The notes beneath the pieces were generated by a model. The model had not been told where the DNA came from. It made no database searches and saw nothing but the letters and a program-made list of their open reading frames with translations. From Domibacillus robiginosus (lineage in GTDB: Bacteria > Bacillota > Bacilli > Bacillales > Domibacillaceae), in contig NZ_LAHL01000013.1 in the NCBI RefSeq assembly GCF_000966195.1, positions 1 to 64,000 of the forward strand: a stretch of 64,000 bases of DNA, in the 5' to 3' direction. Below, in pieces: positions 54,793 through 62,674 of this stretch (position 1 is the first letter of the stretch; each line of letters opens with the position of its first letter). Position numbers and translations under genes: made by a program.

Positions 54793-54840
54793 GTCAGTTC
54801 CTCCTTAAGCAGCTATAATACCTCTATTAAATTCTATTTC

Positions 54841-54854
54841 TGACACAACTGTCA
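54841..54854. promoter_or_regulatory. Probable TetR operator at the MMPL promoter
   Basis: TGACA-N4-TGTCA is a perfect palindrome. On the minus strand it overlaps TTGACA, which is followed after 18 bp by TTTAAT. A repressor bound here would cover the -35. Confidence 0.6.
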
Positions 54855-54866
54855 AATTAAAAGTGT

Positions 54867-54891
54867 AAAAAAGGGCGCTTCAATGCGCCCC
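54867..54891 (-). terminator. Terminator at the end of the TetR gene
   Basis: On the minus strand GGGCGC-N6-GCGCCC is followed by six T residues. It overlaps the TetR stop codon. It suggests that the TetR gene and the MMPL gene are separate units or that read-through is limited. Confidence 0.75.
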
Positions 54892-55449
54892 GCTTCCTTC
54901 ATACCATAATGCAAACAAATAATCTGCCCATTCATACGGCGGCAGCTGTAAGGTATTAGGTGTATTGATCAACTGAAAAAACAAGCCCGCTAATACCTGA
55001 ATAGGGATATCTGTACGGATTGTTCCCTGTTTTTGTGCTGCATCAAAGATACGATCCAGCTGTCCGCGTAAATGTGTAAGCATCACAAGAACATCATTCA
55101 CCTGCTGTGCGGCTTTTTCTGATTGCGTTACATCTACCTTTCGCGCATCTCCCAAAAAATAATGAAGATCTGCTTCCTCCATGTACACACGCAGCAGTTG
55201 CTTCAGCGCCTGAATCGGATCAGTTTCATCTACATTCCCTGCTTTAATAAGAGCTCTTACCATTGCCCGCTTCATTACAGCTGCAGCCACTTCTTCCTTG
55301 TTTGCATAGTATTGATAAATGGTACTGCGCGCTCCCGGCAGGTGACCGGCCAACAGTTTTAAATGAAAGCTGCTGTAGCCATGCTGCACAATAAGCGCTT
55401 CTGCCGTATCCAGCAGTTCATCTTCTGTAAATGCCCGTTTTCGCCCCAT
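54880..55449 (-). CDS. TetR/AcrR family transcriptional regulator
   Basis: A 189-residue TetR-type repressor. The N-terminal helix-turn-helix (about 5-50, AEALIVQHGYSSFHLKLLAGHL, SRSTIYQYYANKEE type) is followed by a helical ligand-binding domain. The gene is directly upstream of the MMPL exporter, in the same direction, with 87 bp between them that hold a palindrome and a promoter. The likely role is ligand-dependent repression of the exporter. The effector is unknown. Confidence 0.88.
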   Translation of the reverse strand: MGRKRAFTEDELLDTAEALIVQHGYSSFHLKLLAGHLPGARSTIYQYYANKEEVAAAVMKRAMVRALIKAGNVDETDPIQALKQLLRVYMEEADLHYFLGDARKVDVTQSEKAAQQVNDVLVMLTHLRGQLDRIFDAAQKQGTIRTDIPIQVLAGLFFQLINTPNTLQLPPYEWADYLFALWYEGSGAH

Positions 55450-55534
55450 GGCGACCGCCCCTTTAATCCGATTGTTTCCACCAGTTTATCATGAGGCGCC
55501 CATTTGTTCCATATACGGCGGAGCCCATACAAAA

Positions 55535-55558
55535 GAGCCTGCTTTTTTTAGCAGGCTC
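55535..55558. repeat. Left terminator hairpin flanking element copy 2
   Basis: GAGCCTGC-N8-GCAGGCTC, preceded by an A run. The same hairpin recurs at 55708-55732 with one extra A in the loop. Its sequence is unrelated to the hairpin around copy 1. Confidence 0.85.
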
Positions 55559-55565
55559 GAGAGTG

Positions 55566-55709
55566 TAGACAAAGTAAGAAAGCAGGCTGATTGAAAACGC
55601 TTGTCTTTCCAGGAACGCCGCCGGCTGGGAAGCGGAGTGACCTTTTATGGGTCATGAGCATTCACAGACGGCAAGTGACGCTGAAAGCGGGCGTTTGTCA
55701 ACAGCCTGA
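55566..55709. mobile_element. 144-bp structured repeat element, copy 2
   Basis: Same length as copy 1 (14395-14538), with 12 mismatches and no gaps by hand. The fold is preserved. Its outer arms pair GAAAACGC with GCGTTTGTC, its middle arms pair GCCGGCTG with CAGACGGC, and its inner hairpin is TGACC/GGTCA. The middle arm differs at two bases from copy 1, one of which changes G-T to G-C while the other loses a pair. It lies between a truncated flavoprotein gene and tetR, inside a duplicated terminator. Confidence 0.7.
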
Positions 55710-55732
55710 GCCTGCTTTTTTTAAGCAGGCTC
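55708..55732. repeat. Right terminator hairpin flanking element copy 2
   Basis: GAGCCTGC-N9-GCAGGCTC followed by a T run; near-identical to the left copy at 55535-55558. Confidence 0.85.
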
Positions 55733-55739
55733 TTTTGTC

Positions 55740-56342
55740 TTACATCGCTTCAGGTACAGATTCCATACTTTCTGTCATCCAAAGAAGGCTTGCATCTGCC
55801 AATGCCGATTTTTCGATTTGCTGATGCGGCTCCCCATCTGTTCCAATGGTAATTTTTGAATGAATAAAATATTTTTGTTTTTCTGTTTCAGCATATACGC
55901 CGGCAAGTATGTCTTCATCGAATAAAACTGCTTTTATTGAAGCACCCTTGAGCAGTTTTAAATTCGAAAACGACTCGGCCTGCCGGTACAATGCCATCAG
56001 CACCATTCGATTCATATGTCCATTGTGTTTATATAAAGGTTTCATCAGCAGCTGCTGTACTTTCTCTTCTTCCAGAAAAACGTAGAGCTCTTGTATCGCC
56101 GGCTTGATATGCTGATCGACATGATCAAACAGCCGAAGCTCGTACATAAGCTGTGTAAAAGATGTTTCATTTTGTTGTGGCTGATGGAAATCTGGGCCTC
56201 TCTCCAGCACGACTACATTCATACCCTGCTTTGCTAAAAAAAGTCCCATAATCATCCCGGCCGGCCCGTCTCCTGCAATACAGATATCCGTTTCCAATGT
56301 CACAGCACCGGCTTGTTGGCTTGTGATTGCAGCGGTGTCCAT
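55740..56342 (-). CDS. FAD-dependent oxidoreductase, probably truncated
   Basis: A 200-residue product that begins like a PHBH-fold FAD monooxygenase/oxidoreductase: beta-alpha-beta FAD site GDGPAGMIMGLFLAKQG near residue 26, then VVVLERG. It retains a degenerate IGTDGE segment near residue 170 (family motif VGADG) and then stops. Relatives are usually about 400 aa or more, so the C-terminal half of the FAD and substrate domains is missing. The stop lies 8 bp from the repeat-element flank. The ATG at 56342 follows AAAGGAAG. It may be a non-functional remnant of a longer gene. Confidence 0.65.
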   Translation of the reverse strand: MDTAAITSQQAGAVTLETDICIAGDGPAGMIMGLFLAKQGMNVVVLERGPDFHQPQQNETSFTQLMYELRLFDHVDQHIKPAIQELYVFLEEEKVQQLLMKPLYKHNGHMNRMVLMALYRQAESFSNLKLLKGASIKAVLFDEDILAGVYAETEKQKYFIHSKITIGTDGEPHQQIEKSALADASLLWMTESMESVPEAM

Positions 56343-56817
<475 letters not shown>

Positions 56818-56836
56818 TTTCACTTCGTTATATGCA

Positions 56837-56866
56837 GCAGACTTTCTTCTGAAAGTCTGCTTTTTC
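56837..56866 (+). terminator. Terminator after csp
   Basis: GCAGACTTTC and GAAAGTCTGC form a perfect 10-bp stem with a TTCT loop, followed by T residues. Confidence 0.92.
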
Positions 56867-56881
56867 TATTTGAAAACGGAA

Positions 56882-56910
56882 AGCCCTCTGTTTGAAATAA
56901 ACAGAGGGCT
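56882..56910 (-). terminator. Second hairpin after csp; possible terminator for the small minus-strand gene
   Basis: AGCCCTCTGTTT and AAACAGAGGGCT form a perfect 12-bp stem with a 5-nt loop. On the minus strand it is followed by a T-rich stretch, 86 bp past the stop of the small gene at 56997. Confidence 0.6.
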
Positions 56911-56996
56911 GCGTCAACATCAACATGGATTGTTAAATGGTATATTGAGTATACCACAAAATCTTTTTCCTGATGCTTTTATTTTCAAGATGTGTA

Positions 56997-57167
56997 TTAC
57001 ACACCCATTTTCCGGCGAGAGTTGCTTACTTTTTTTGTTTGCTGACTTTGCATTTTTTTTGTTGACGTGTTAAAGTTTCCGTTTGCTTTGCCGCCCGCAT
57101 TTTGCGCTTTTTTCTCTTCCAGCTTCTTCATCATTGCTTCTTGAAGCGTCATTTTCTTTTCAGCCAT
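56997..57167 (-). CDS. Small basic hypothetical protein
   Basis: A 56-residue, very hydrophilic Lys/Gln-rich protein (MTLQEAMMKKLEEKKAQ, then KKMQSQQTKKVSNSRRKMGV). The N-terminal part is helical, and the tail resembles a nucleic-acid-binding or ribosome-associated peptide. I do not recognise a named family. The ATG at 57167 follows GGAGG at good distance, and the ribosome site and codon pattern support a real gene. It lies alone between csp and a DUF378 gene, transcribed from the minus strand. Confidence 0.65.
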   Translation of the reverse strand: MAEKKMTLQEAMMKKLEEKKAQNAGGKANGNFNTSTKKMQSQQTKKVSNSRRKMGV

Positions 57168-57266
57168 CCTTATTTCCTCCATGCTTGTTTTTTTTAGTGT
57201 ATCATGTTTGTCATCTTTTTGCTTTTTATTTATTTAGATGCGGGCTAGGCCCTTGTATATTTAAGC

Positions 57267-57318
57267 AAAAAAGCTGTTTTAAACACCGCACCGATCTGGC
57301 GTTTAAAACAGCTTTTTA
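57267..57318 (-). terminator. Terminator after the DUF378 gene
   Basis: AAAAAGCTGTTTTAAAC and GTTTAAAACAGCTTTTT form a perfect 17-bp stem with a 16-nt loop, 18 bp past the stop codon. Confidence 0.9.
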
Positions 57319-57335
57319 TAATCAGTCCATTAATT

Positions 57336-57557
57336 TTAGTGAGTTGTGTGGCGAGCATTGTCGCGGTTGATAAGTGGCAAGAATTTTAGTGAATACAATG
57401 CAGACAATCCAACAAGAATATAAACAATTCTCGCTAGAAGAGCATCCTGTCCACCAAAAATGGAAGCCACTAAGTCAAATTGCAGCAAGCCGACAAGAAG
57501 CCAGTTAATACCGCCAACAATTAACAAAATGAGTGCAATGGAATCAAGAGCCTTCAC
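57336..57557 (-). CDS. yuzA: DUF378 small membrane protein (YuzA-like)
   Basis: A 73-residue protein with two membrane helices (about 5-28 and 38-60). The LILLIVGGINWLLVGL and YILVGLSALYSL segments are typical of DUF378. The family's function is unknown. The ATG follows GGAGG. It is a single-gene unit with its own terminator. Confidence 0.85.
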   Translation of the reverse strand: MKALDSIALILLIVGGINWLLVGLLQFDLVASIFGGQDALLARIVYILVGLSALYSLKFLPLINRDNARHTTH

Positions 57558-57732
57558 TTTTCTGCACCTCCTTTCACATCGTTATAATCAGTATTGCCGT
57601 TATCCCTCATTATGAAACATAGAATGCAAAAAAGTTTTAAAAAAAACAAAATCTGGCTATAAATAAATTGTTTAACATCGCAATGAAACATCCGGTTACG
57701 GTCATACTAAAAAAAACGTGAGGAGTGAAAGC

Positions 57733-58995
57733 ATGATTCAAACCCAACAGTATGTAGACCGTATTAAACAGCATGCTGTCCGCTTTACGCATACTGAAGA
57801 ACTGGCACCGATCGTTCAAGCCGCTAAAAGTGCAAAGTATGTGCTGCTTGGCGAAGCCTCACATGGAACATCTGAATTTTACACTACACGGGCTGACCTA
57901 ACAAAACAGCTGATCACAAAACATAACTTTTCGTTTATTGCGGTAGAAGGAGACTGGCCTGCCTGCTTTGAAGTAAACCGCTATATAAAAGGACAGGCGC
58001 CCGAGTATGCGAACGCAGAAGAAGTGCTCCGTTCATTCCGACGCTGGCCGTCCTGGATGTGGGCAAACGACGAAATAATAGATCTAGTAGAATGGCTATA
58101 TAATTTTAACCGGACACATGAAAAACAAATTGGATTTTATGGAATGGATGTATACAGTTTATGGGAGTCGATGGAAGCTATTGTTCAGTATCTGGAAGAC
58201 ATTCAGTCACCGGACGTGGCAAAAGCGAAAAAAGCATTTGAATGCTTTGAGCCCTTTCACCGACAAGCTGAGCAATACGGCATTTCTGCTGCTTTTTATG
58301 GCGAAAGCTGTATGGCGGAAGTAATGGATTTGTTAAAAACAATTCAGCAAAACCGGAAAACCTATACCCGTGATCCGGAAGCATCCCTTAACATGCAGAT
58401 CAATGCGCTGGTTGCAAGAAATGCAGAGGCGTACTACCACGCTATGGTGACAAATGGAAATGAATCGTGGAATATCCGCGATCGTCATATGGTCGAAGCA
58501 CTTGGGTTTATTTCCGCCTATTACGGAGCGGGATCAAAAGGTGTGATCTGGGAGCACAATACTCATATTGGAGATGCACGTGCTACCGATATGGCAGAGG
58601 AAAATATGGTAAACGTCGGACAGCTTACTCGTGAAATATACGGACCCGAGCAGGTATATGCGGTCGGCTTCGGTACGCACCGTGGCACAGTGATTGCAGC
58701 TGACAGATGGGGCGAGGAAATGGAAGTTATGCCAGTTCCGGAAGCAATGCCCGGAAGCTGGGAGGATATGCTTCATCAAGCGGGCGCTTTTAATCAATAT
58801 ATAATGTTTGGGCCTGAAAACCAGGATTTGTTTCGAGAAACCATTGGACATCGGGCTATCGGCGTCGTTTACCACCCGGGACGAGAGCGCTTTGGAAATT
58901 ATGTTCCCTCACGTCTTTCTGAGCGCTACGATGCGTTTATTCATATTGATAAAACACACGCTTTGTCGCCTCACTTTTTTCATAACTTACTTTAA
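57733..58995 (+). CDS. Erythromycin esterase family protein
   Basis: A 420-residue EreA/EreB-fold protein. The family motif GEASHGTSEFY near residue 40 includes the catalytic-type His and Glu. VEGDWPACFEVNRYI, FYGMDVYSLW, WEHNTHIGDARAT and GFGTHRGTV carry the other conserved acidic and His residues. Ere proteins hydrolyse macrolide lactones, but most Bacillus family members (YbfO type) have no proven drug activity, so resistance should not be assumed. The ATG at 57733 follows GAGGAG. It is a single gene convergent with an M50-like gene. Confidence 0.85.
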   Translation: MIQTQQYVDRIKQHAVRFTHTEELAPIVQAAKSAKYVLLGEASHGTSEFYTTRADLTKQLITKHNFSFIAVEGDWPACFEVNRYIKGQAPEYANAEEVLRSFRRWPSWMWANDEIIDLVEWLYNFNRTHEKQIGFYGMDVYSLWESMEAIVQYLEDIQSPDVAKAKKAFECFEPFHRQAEQYGISAAFYGESCMAEVMDLLKTIQQNRKTYTRDPEASLNMQINALVARNAEAYYHAMVTNGNESWNIRDRHMVEALGFISAYYGAGSKGVIWEHNTHIGDARATDMAEENMVNVGQLTREIYGPEQVYAVGFGTHRGTVIAADRWGEEMEVMPVPEAMPGSWEDMLHQAGAFNQYIMFGPENQDLFRETIGHRAIGVVYHPGRERFGNYVPSRLSERYDAFIHIDKTHALSPHFFHNLL

Positions 58996-59010
58996 AACAA
59001 TAAGAATTCC

Positions 59011-59667
59011 CTACCCGGCAAGCAGCTTGCCGGGTAAATAAATGCCAAAGTATAAAGCCTGAACGAAAAAAAGCAGGCCCCAAAAACGGCTTGAAATACC
59101 GGTCGTACGTTTTAAGGCGGCGGCGTCACCTGCTTTTTGGGGAGAAACAAGACTTAAATAAAAAATAACCCAGCTGCTACGAACAGATTCAACAAGCAGA
59201 ACTCCTGTAATCACATGCATATAGGTTTGCTGAATAGTGCCGGAAGCGTACATATACACTGCTGCAGTACCAGCAAAAAAGGCTACAAGCCAAAAAAAGC
59301 CAAACCAATTACGTATCCAGAGCACCAGGCTTATGGCTAAAATCATAAATAGTCCGTAATACAACCATTCGGTATAACCATTCAAGGATGCCCAGGCAAC
59401 CAAACACGCTATCGCCGATGCAAAAGGATAGCCGGCCAGCGAAGTGACAATCACAGCGAGTCTGTTGGCATTAGAGGTGTAGGCTACACCACTTGTGTCC
59501 CAAAACAGCCGGACATGATGAATGCCGCCGCCAAACAATAAACTGGCTAAAACGTGCCCAATTTCATGCAAAAGCGTGTTTAACACACGAAAATACTTTC
59601 CTGCTACAGGAACACACGTTAACAAAACGGCCGCCCCAATGAACAACACCGCCTGGCTGATTGTCAT
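59011..59667 (-). CDS. M50-like membrane metalloprotease family protein
   Basis: A 218-residue protein with five or six membrane helices and the zinc motif HEIGH near residue 34. This places it with M50B/peptidase-M50-like proteins. The second M50 motif (Asn/Pro-Asp-Gly) is not obvious, so proteolysis is uncertain. The last codons are encoded by the perfect inverted repeat TACCCGGCAAG-N3-CTTGCCGGGTA (59012-59036), so the hairpin may also act as a terminator or stabiliser between the two convergent genes. The substrate is unknown. Confidence 0.75.
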   Translation of the reverse strand: MTISQAVLFIGAAVLLTCVPVAGKYFRVLNTLLHEIGHVLASLLFGGGIHHVRLFWDTSGVAYTSNANRLAVIVTSLAGYPFASAIACLVAWASLNGYTEWLYYGLFMILAISLVLWIRNWFGFFWLVAFFAGTAAVYMYASGTIQQTYMHVITGVLLVESVRSSWVIFYLSLVSPQKAGDAAALKRTTGISSRFWGLLFFVQALYFGIYLPGKLLAG

Positions 59668-59882
59668 TGCTCCACCTTCTTTATTGACTTATTTCATAAA
59701 TATGAAAAGATTGTCATCTTGTTTCATTTCTTTATTTTATCATTCAGTAACAAAGTCCACCAACTTTCGTAAGACTTAATAAAAGAATAATGCCGGAGCA
59801 TCGCCTTTCCTTATTGAATCCCTATATTCCTTCCATAAATTGTTTAATCATTTATCTTCATGTTACAGCAGGGTATAGGAGC

Positions 59883-59969
59883 TTAAAAGAAAAGCAGGTT
59901 TAATACGATCGTTAAAACAATCGACAAAATAATTGAAATAAGTATACTTCCCATACAAGACATACGCAT
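59883..59969 (-). CDS. Possible 28-residue hydrophobic membrane peptide
   Basis: The reading frame encodes a short N terminus with one Cys, then GSILISIILSIVLTIVLNLL and two Phe: one membrane helix and nothing else. The ATG is preceded at about 9 bp by GGCAGGT. Such peptides can be toxins of type I systems, regulators of membrane proteins or chance. Nothing antisense was identified. It is too short for standard gene calling. Confidence 0.4.
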   Translation of the reverse strand: MRMSCMGSILISIILSIVLTIVLNLLFF

Positions 59970-60205
59970 CGTTTGTAACCTGCCTTTTGTAGTAATAGTG
60001 CCTTTCTTTACCCTATTTTCTTATCGCTTTAAACTAACGGGGCAGGCAATTTCTCTATTGTTAAGAAGCATTCCTTATTTCTTTACATTTATTCTCTTTA
60101 ACAGCTTGTAAAACCGAAAGTACCGCTGTGAGCATTGATACAGCCAGTAAACCTTTCTTCTTAAAAAAACCCCGAAAGGTAATCCTACCTTCAAATTGAT
60201 CAAAT

Positions 60206-60234
60206 AAAAAAGTGCCTAATAAAGACACCTTTTT
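60206..60234. terminator. Terminator-like hairpin
   Basis: AAAAAAGTGCCT-N5-AGACACCTTTTT, with A and T runs on both sides and one G-T pair. No clear gene ends here on either strand. Confidence 0.5.
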
Positions 60235-60340
60235 CCTGTACAGATTACTGTGATTACATATCACCATAATTTTGTTTTCATGGTTACTCCTTTGATCACG
60301 TTAACGGAATAATTATCAACGTTTTTTTGATACCTCTTCC

Positions 60341-60449
60341 TTATCGGTTATCCATCGTTTCTGGATACAGATCATGGTTCATCATACGGTATTCGGCCAT
60401 TTTCTCATATTTCGTGCCAGGCTTCCTGTATTCATGTACGGGTCAATGA
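60341..60449 (-). pseudogene. queF: Decayed copy of the queF 3' end
   Basis: The 109 bp match the last 110 bp of queF (62100-62209) at about 89% by hand, including the stop codon. One base is missing, so the frame is shifted and no protein is made. Nothing from the 5' part of queF is present. It lies directly downstream of the aminotransferase gene, whereas the intact queF is upstream of it, in the same orientation. Confidence 0.85.
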
Positions 60450-60455
60450 GTCCTG

Positions 60456-61622
60456 TTAAATACCTTTTTTATTTATTTTTAAGTATTGCTCGATTCTATT
60501 CATCGCTTCATTCAATTTTTCCATCGAATAAGCAAAGGAGATACGCAGTCGATCCGATCCTCCTTTTGTAAAAACAGTACTGGGCAGAAGACCTACTTTC
60601 GCTTGCTCCAACAGCTCCATGCTGAATGCATACGAATCATGATGAAATCTTGTTATACTTGGAAACGCATAAAACGTTCCATCAGGCACAATTGTATCGA
60701 ATCCCAGGGTATTTAATCGTTTACACAAGTAATCTCTCCGTTTTTGATATTCAAGCTTCATTTGTTCCACTTCTTTTTCTCCGTGATTGAGGGCATAGGC
60801 GGCGGCTTCCTGTGAGATAGAAGAAATACTTGTATTGAGGTATTCATGAACTTTAAACAGTTCATTGGTGATATAGGAAGGCGCAAGCGTACATCCGATT
60901 CTCCATCCCGTCATCGCATGAGACTTGGACACACCATTAATAACAATTACTTTTTCTCTTATAGAAGGAAATGAAGCGATGGATTGATGAGGTTGATCAA
61001 AAACCAATTCACTGTACAATTCATCTGAAATGACGAAAATATTATGTTTTTCGATGACTTTCGCCAAATCCATTAACTCATCTTTTGTTAGGATGGCGCC
61101 TGTTGGATTGGAGGGGAACGTTAGAATAATTGCTTTTGTTTTAGGAGTAATGGCTTGCTCCAGTTGTTCTTTTGTTAACTTAAAACGAGTACCGCTAACA
61201 TCAATAGGCACGAGTACACCGCCGCACAACTTTATAACCGGCTCATACCCTGGATAAGCAGGTGTTGCGAGGATCACTTCATCACCTGGTGACAAAAGGG
61301 TCTTCAACGTAAGAAACACGGCTTCCGTTGTCCCATTTGTGACAATAATTTCATTGTCGGGGTTATACGATAAATGGTATCTCCGTTCCATAAATGATGA
61401 CACTGCTTTTCGCAGTACCGGTTCCCCCGCCGTTGGTGCATAAAACGTACGATTGTTGTCTATGGCAGCTTTCCCTGCTTCTTTTATTAAAAAGGGCGTT
61501 TGAAAATCAGGTTCGCCTATTGTTAATGCCACGACATCATCGTATGTTTTAATAATTTCAGACATTTTTATGATCCCAGAAATTCCGAGTGACTGCACAT
61601 CTTTATTGAATAAATTTTTCAT
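60456..61622 (-). CDS. PLP-dependent class I aminotransferase (PatA-like)
   Basis: A 388-residue fold-type I aminotransferase. The pyridoxal lysine is in NGVSKSHAMTGWRIG, and SNPTGAILT, ISDELYSELVFD and YPGYEPVIKLCGG are typical. It resembles PatA of Bacillus, which acts with L,L-diaminopimelate/aromatic amino acids, but the substrate is not certain. The start is ATG 61622 with a GAGTGG site. It lies between the intact queF and a decayed copy of queF's 3' end, and its 5' region is long (about 480 bp) and AT-rich. That suggests it was inserted into this locus. Confidence 0.85.
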   Translation of the reverse strand: MKNLFNKDVQSLGISGIIKMSEIIKTYDDVVALTIGEPDFQTPFLIKEAGKAAIDNNRTFYAPTAGEPVLRKAVSSFMERRYHLSYNPDNEIIVTNGTTEAVFLTLKTLLSPGDEVILATPAYPGYEPVIKLCGGVLVPIDVSGTRFKLTKEQLEQAITPKTKAIILTFPSNPTGAILTKDELMDLAKVIEKHNIFVISDELYSELVFDQPHQSIASFPSIREKVIVINGVSKSHAMTGWRIGCTLAPSYITNELFKVHEYLNTSISSISQEAAAYALNHGEKEVEQMKLEYQKRRDYLCKRLNTLGFDTIVPDGTFYAFPSITRFHHDSYAFSMELLEQAKVGLLPSTVFTKGGSDRLRISFAYSMEKLNEAMNRIEQYLKINKKGI

Positions 61623-62099
61623 AAAATCCACTCACTCGCTTCCAAATTTTCCTGTATTTTAAAAAAGAAAATAAGCCCTTTGAGTGAAAAAAATATTAAA
61701 CATAAACAAATCTTGTTTTGTTCATTTTCATCTTCGTAATGACTACATGGATTTTACTTGTGCTTTGTTTGGATAAATTCGATATTGGCACCACTCCGCT
61801 ACTCTTTCCATCTCTCCAAAAGCATTTTTGTTTATTCTTATTATATTATTTATTGGTTCAAAATAATAAATGTCAACTTAAATCCCGACGGAAGGCACAA
61901 GTTCGTGGTGCCATTCTATCAATTTCTAAGATATAAGATTTTTTGAAAACCGAAACCGTATCAACCACCCCGTATCTTAGTAAAAGCTTATGCACAAAAG
62001 CATTTGTTTATAAAAAAAAGACATCTCCAAATGGAGACATCTCTTTTTTACGTATAATGCGTGGTCACATTTGGTGTGATCACGTCCTCTTTTCACCTC
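61623..62099 (-). other. Long intergenic region upstream of the aminotransferase gene
   Basis: No gene is supported. On the minus strand it holds a hairpin after queF (CGTGATCACA-N5-TGTGACCACG, near 62059-62083), a terminator-like A/T-flanked hairpin around 62011-62049, a T-box-like stretch AGAATGGCACCACG near 61906-61919, and a matching inverted GTGGTGCCA near 61788-61796. Short frames on the plus strand lack ribosome sites. Confidence 0.45.
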
Positions 62100-62597
62100 T
62101 TATCGGTTATCCACCGTTTCTGGATATAGGTCATGGTTCATCATGCGGTACTCCGCTATTTTCTCGTATTTCGTGCCAGGCTTCCCGTAGTTTGTGTACG
62201 GGTCAATGGAAATCCCGCCACGAGGCGTGAATTTGCCCCATACTTCAATGTAGCGTGGATCCATCAGTTCAATCAGGTCATTCATGATAATGTTCATGCA
62301 GTCCTCATGAAAATCGCCATGATTACGGAAGCTGAACAAATACAGCTTCAAAGATTTACTTTCAACCATTTTCACATCGGGAATGTAGCTGATGTAAATG
62401 GTCGCAAAATCCGGCTGACCCGTCATCGGGCATAGCGATGTAAATTCCGGGCAGTTGAACTTTACAAAATAATCACGGTTTTGATGCTTATTATCAAACG
62501 TCTCTAAAACAGACGGATCGTAATCGAAAACATATTTTGTTCCCTGGTTGCCAAGCAATGTAATATCTTTTAGTTCTTCTTCTTTTCGTCCAGCCAT
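62100..62597 (-). CDS. queF: NADPH-dependent 7-cyano-7-deazaguanine reductase QueF
   Basis: A 165-residue tunnelling-fold reductase that converts preQ0 to preQ1 in queuosine synthesis. The catalytic Cys56 and Asp63 are in [13 protein letters not shown]. The NADPH motif [12 protein letters not shown] follows, and the substrate Glu/His region is NHGDFHEDC. The length equals QueF (YkvM) of Bacillus, 165 aa. The ATG follows GGAGG. No queCDE genes are next to it and no preQ1 riboswitch is evident. The 3' end has a decayed copy at 60341-60449. Confidence 0.96.
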   Translation of the reverse strand: MAGRKEEELKDITLLGNQGTKYVFDYDPSVLETFDNKHQNRDYFVKFNCPEFTSLCPMTGQPDFATIYISYIPDVKMVESKSLKLYLFSFRNHGDFHEDCMNIIMNDLIELMDPRYIEVWGKFTPRGGISIDPYTNYGKPGTKYEKIAEYRMMNHDLYPETVDNR

Positions 62598-62674
62598 GCC
62601 GGAGCCTCCTTATAAATCATATTCTTTTTTATTATAACAGAGACAGTTTACAATGAGAAAAAGGAGTGGTACAA

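Larger units (their letters stand above)
59668..60340. other. Gene-poor AT-rich region
   Basis: No large gene. The stretch holds a possible 28-residue hydrophobic peptide gene (59883-59969, minus strand), a bidirectional terminator-like hairpin (60206-60234), another small hairpin AAGGTA-N4-TACCTT near 60178-60193 on the minus strand, and otherwise AT-rich non-coding sequence up to the queF remnant. Confidence 0.5.

Noticed and set aside
55740-56342. The truncated flavoprotein considered as continuing through the repeat element by a frameshift
   Set aside because: No further flavoprotein motifs were found in any frame over 55450-55739; the sequence there is entirely the element and terminator hairpins.
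57733-58995. Calling the erythromycin-esterase-like gene a macrolide resistance gene
   Set aside because: Only the fold and general motifs are seen; most chromosomal members in Bacillus are not shown to act on macrolides.
60061-60267. A 68-codon minus-strand frame in the gene-poor region
   Set aside because: It reads through two terminator-like hairpins, has no good ribosome site and its composition is not protein-like. I see no family.
61718-61936. Plus-strand frames of about 60-70 codons upstream of the aminotransferase gene
   Set aside because: There is no ribosome binding site, the composition is that of AT-rich non-coding DNA, and they overlap T-box-like and hairpin sequences on the other strand.
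62598-62674. A preQ1 riboswitch before queF
   Set aside because: The gap to the divergent gene is only about 77 bp and does not contain the preQ1 core motif.
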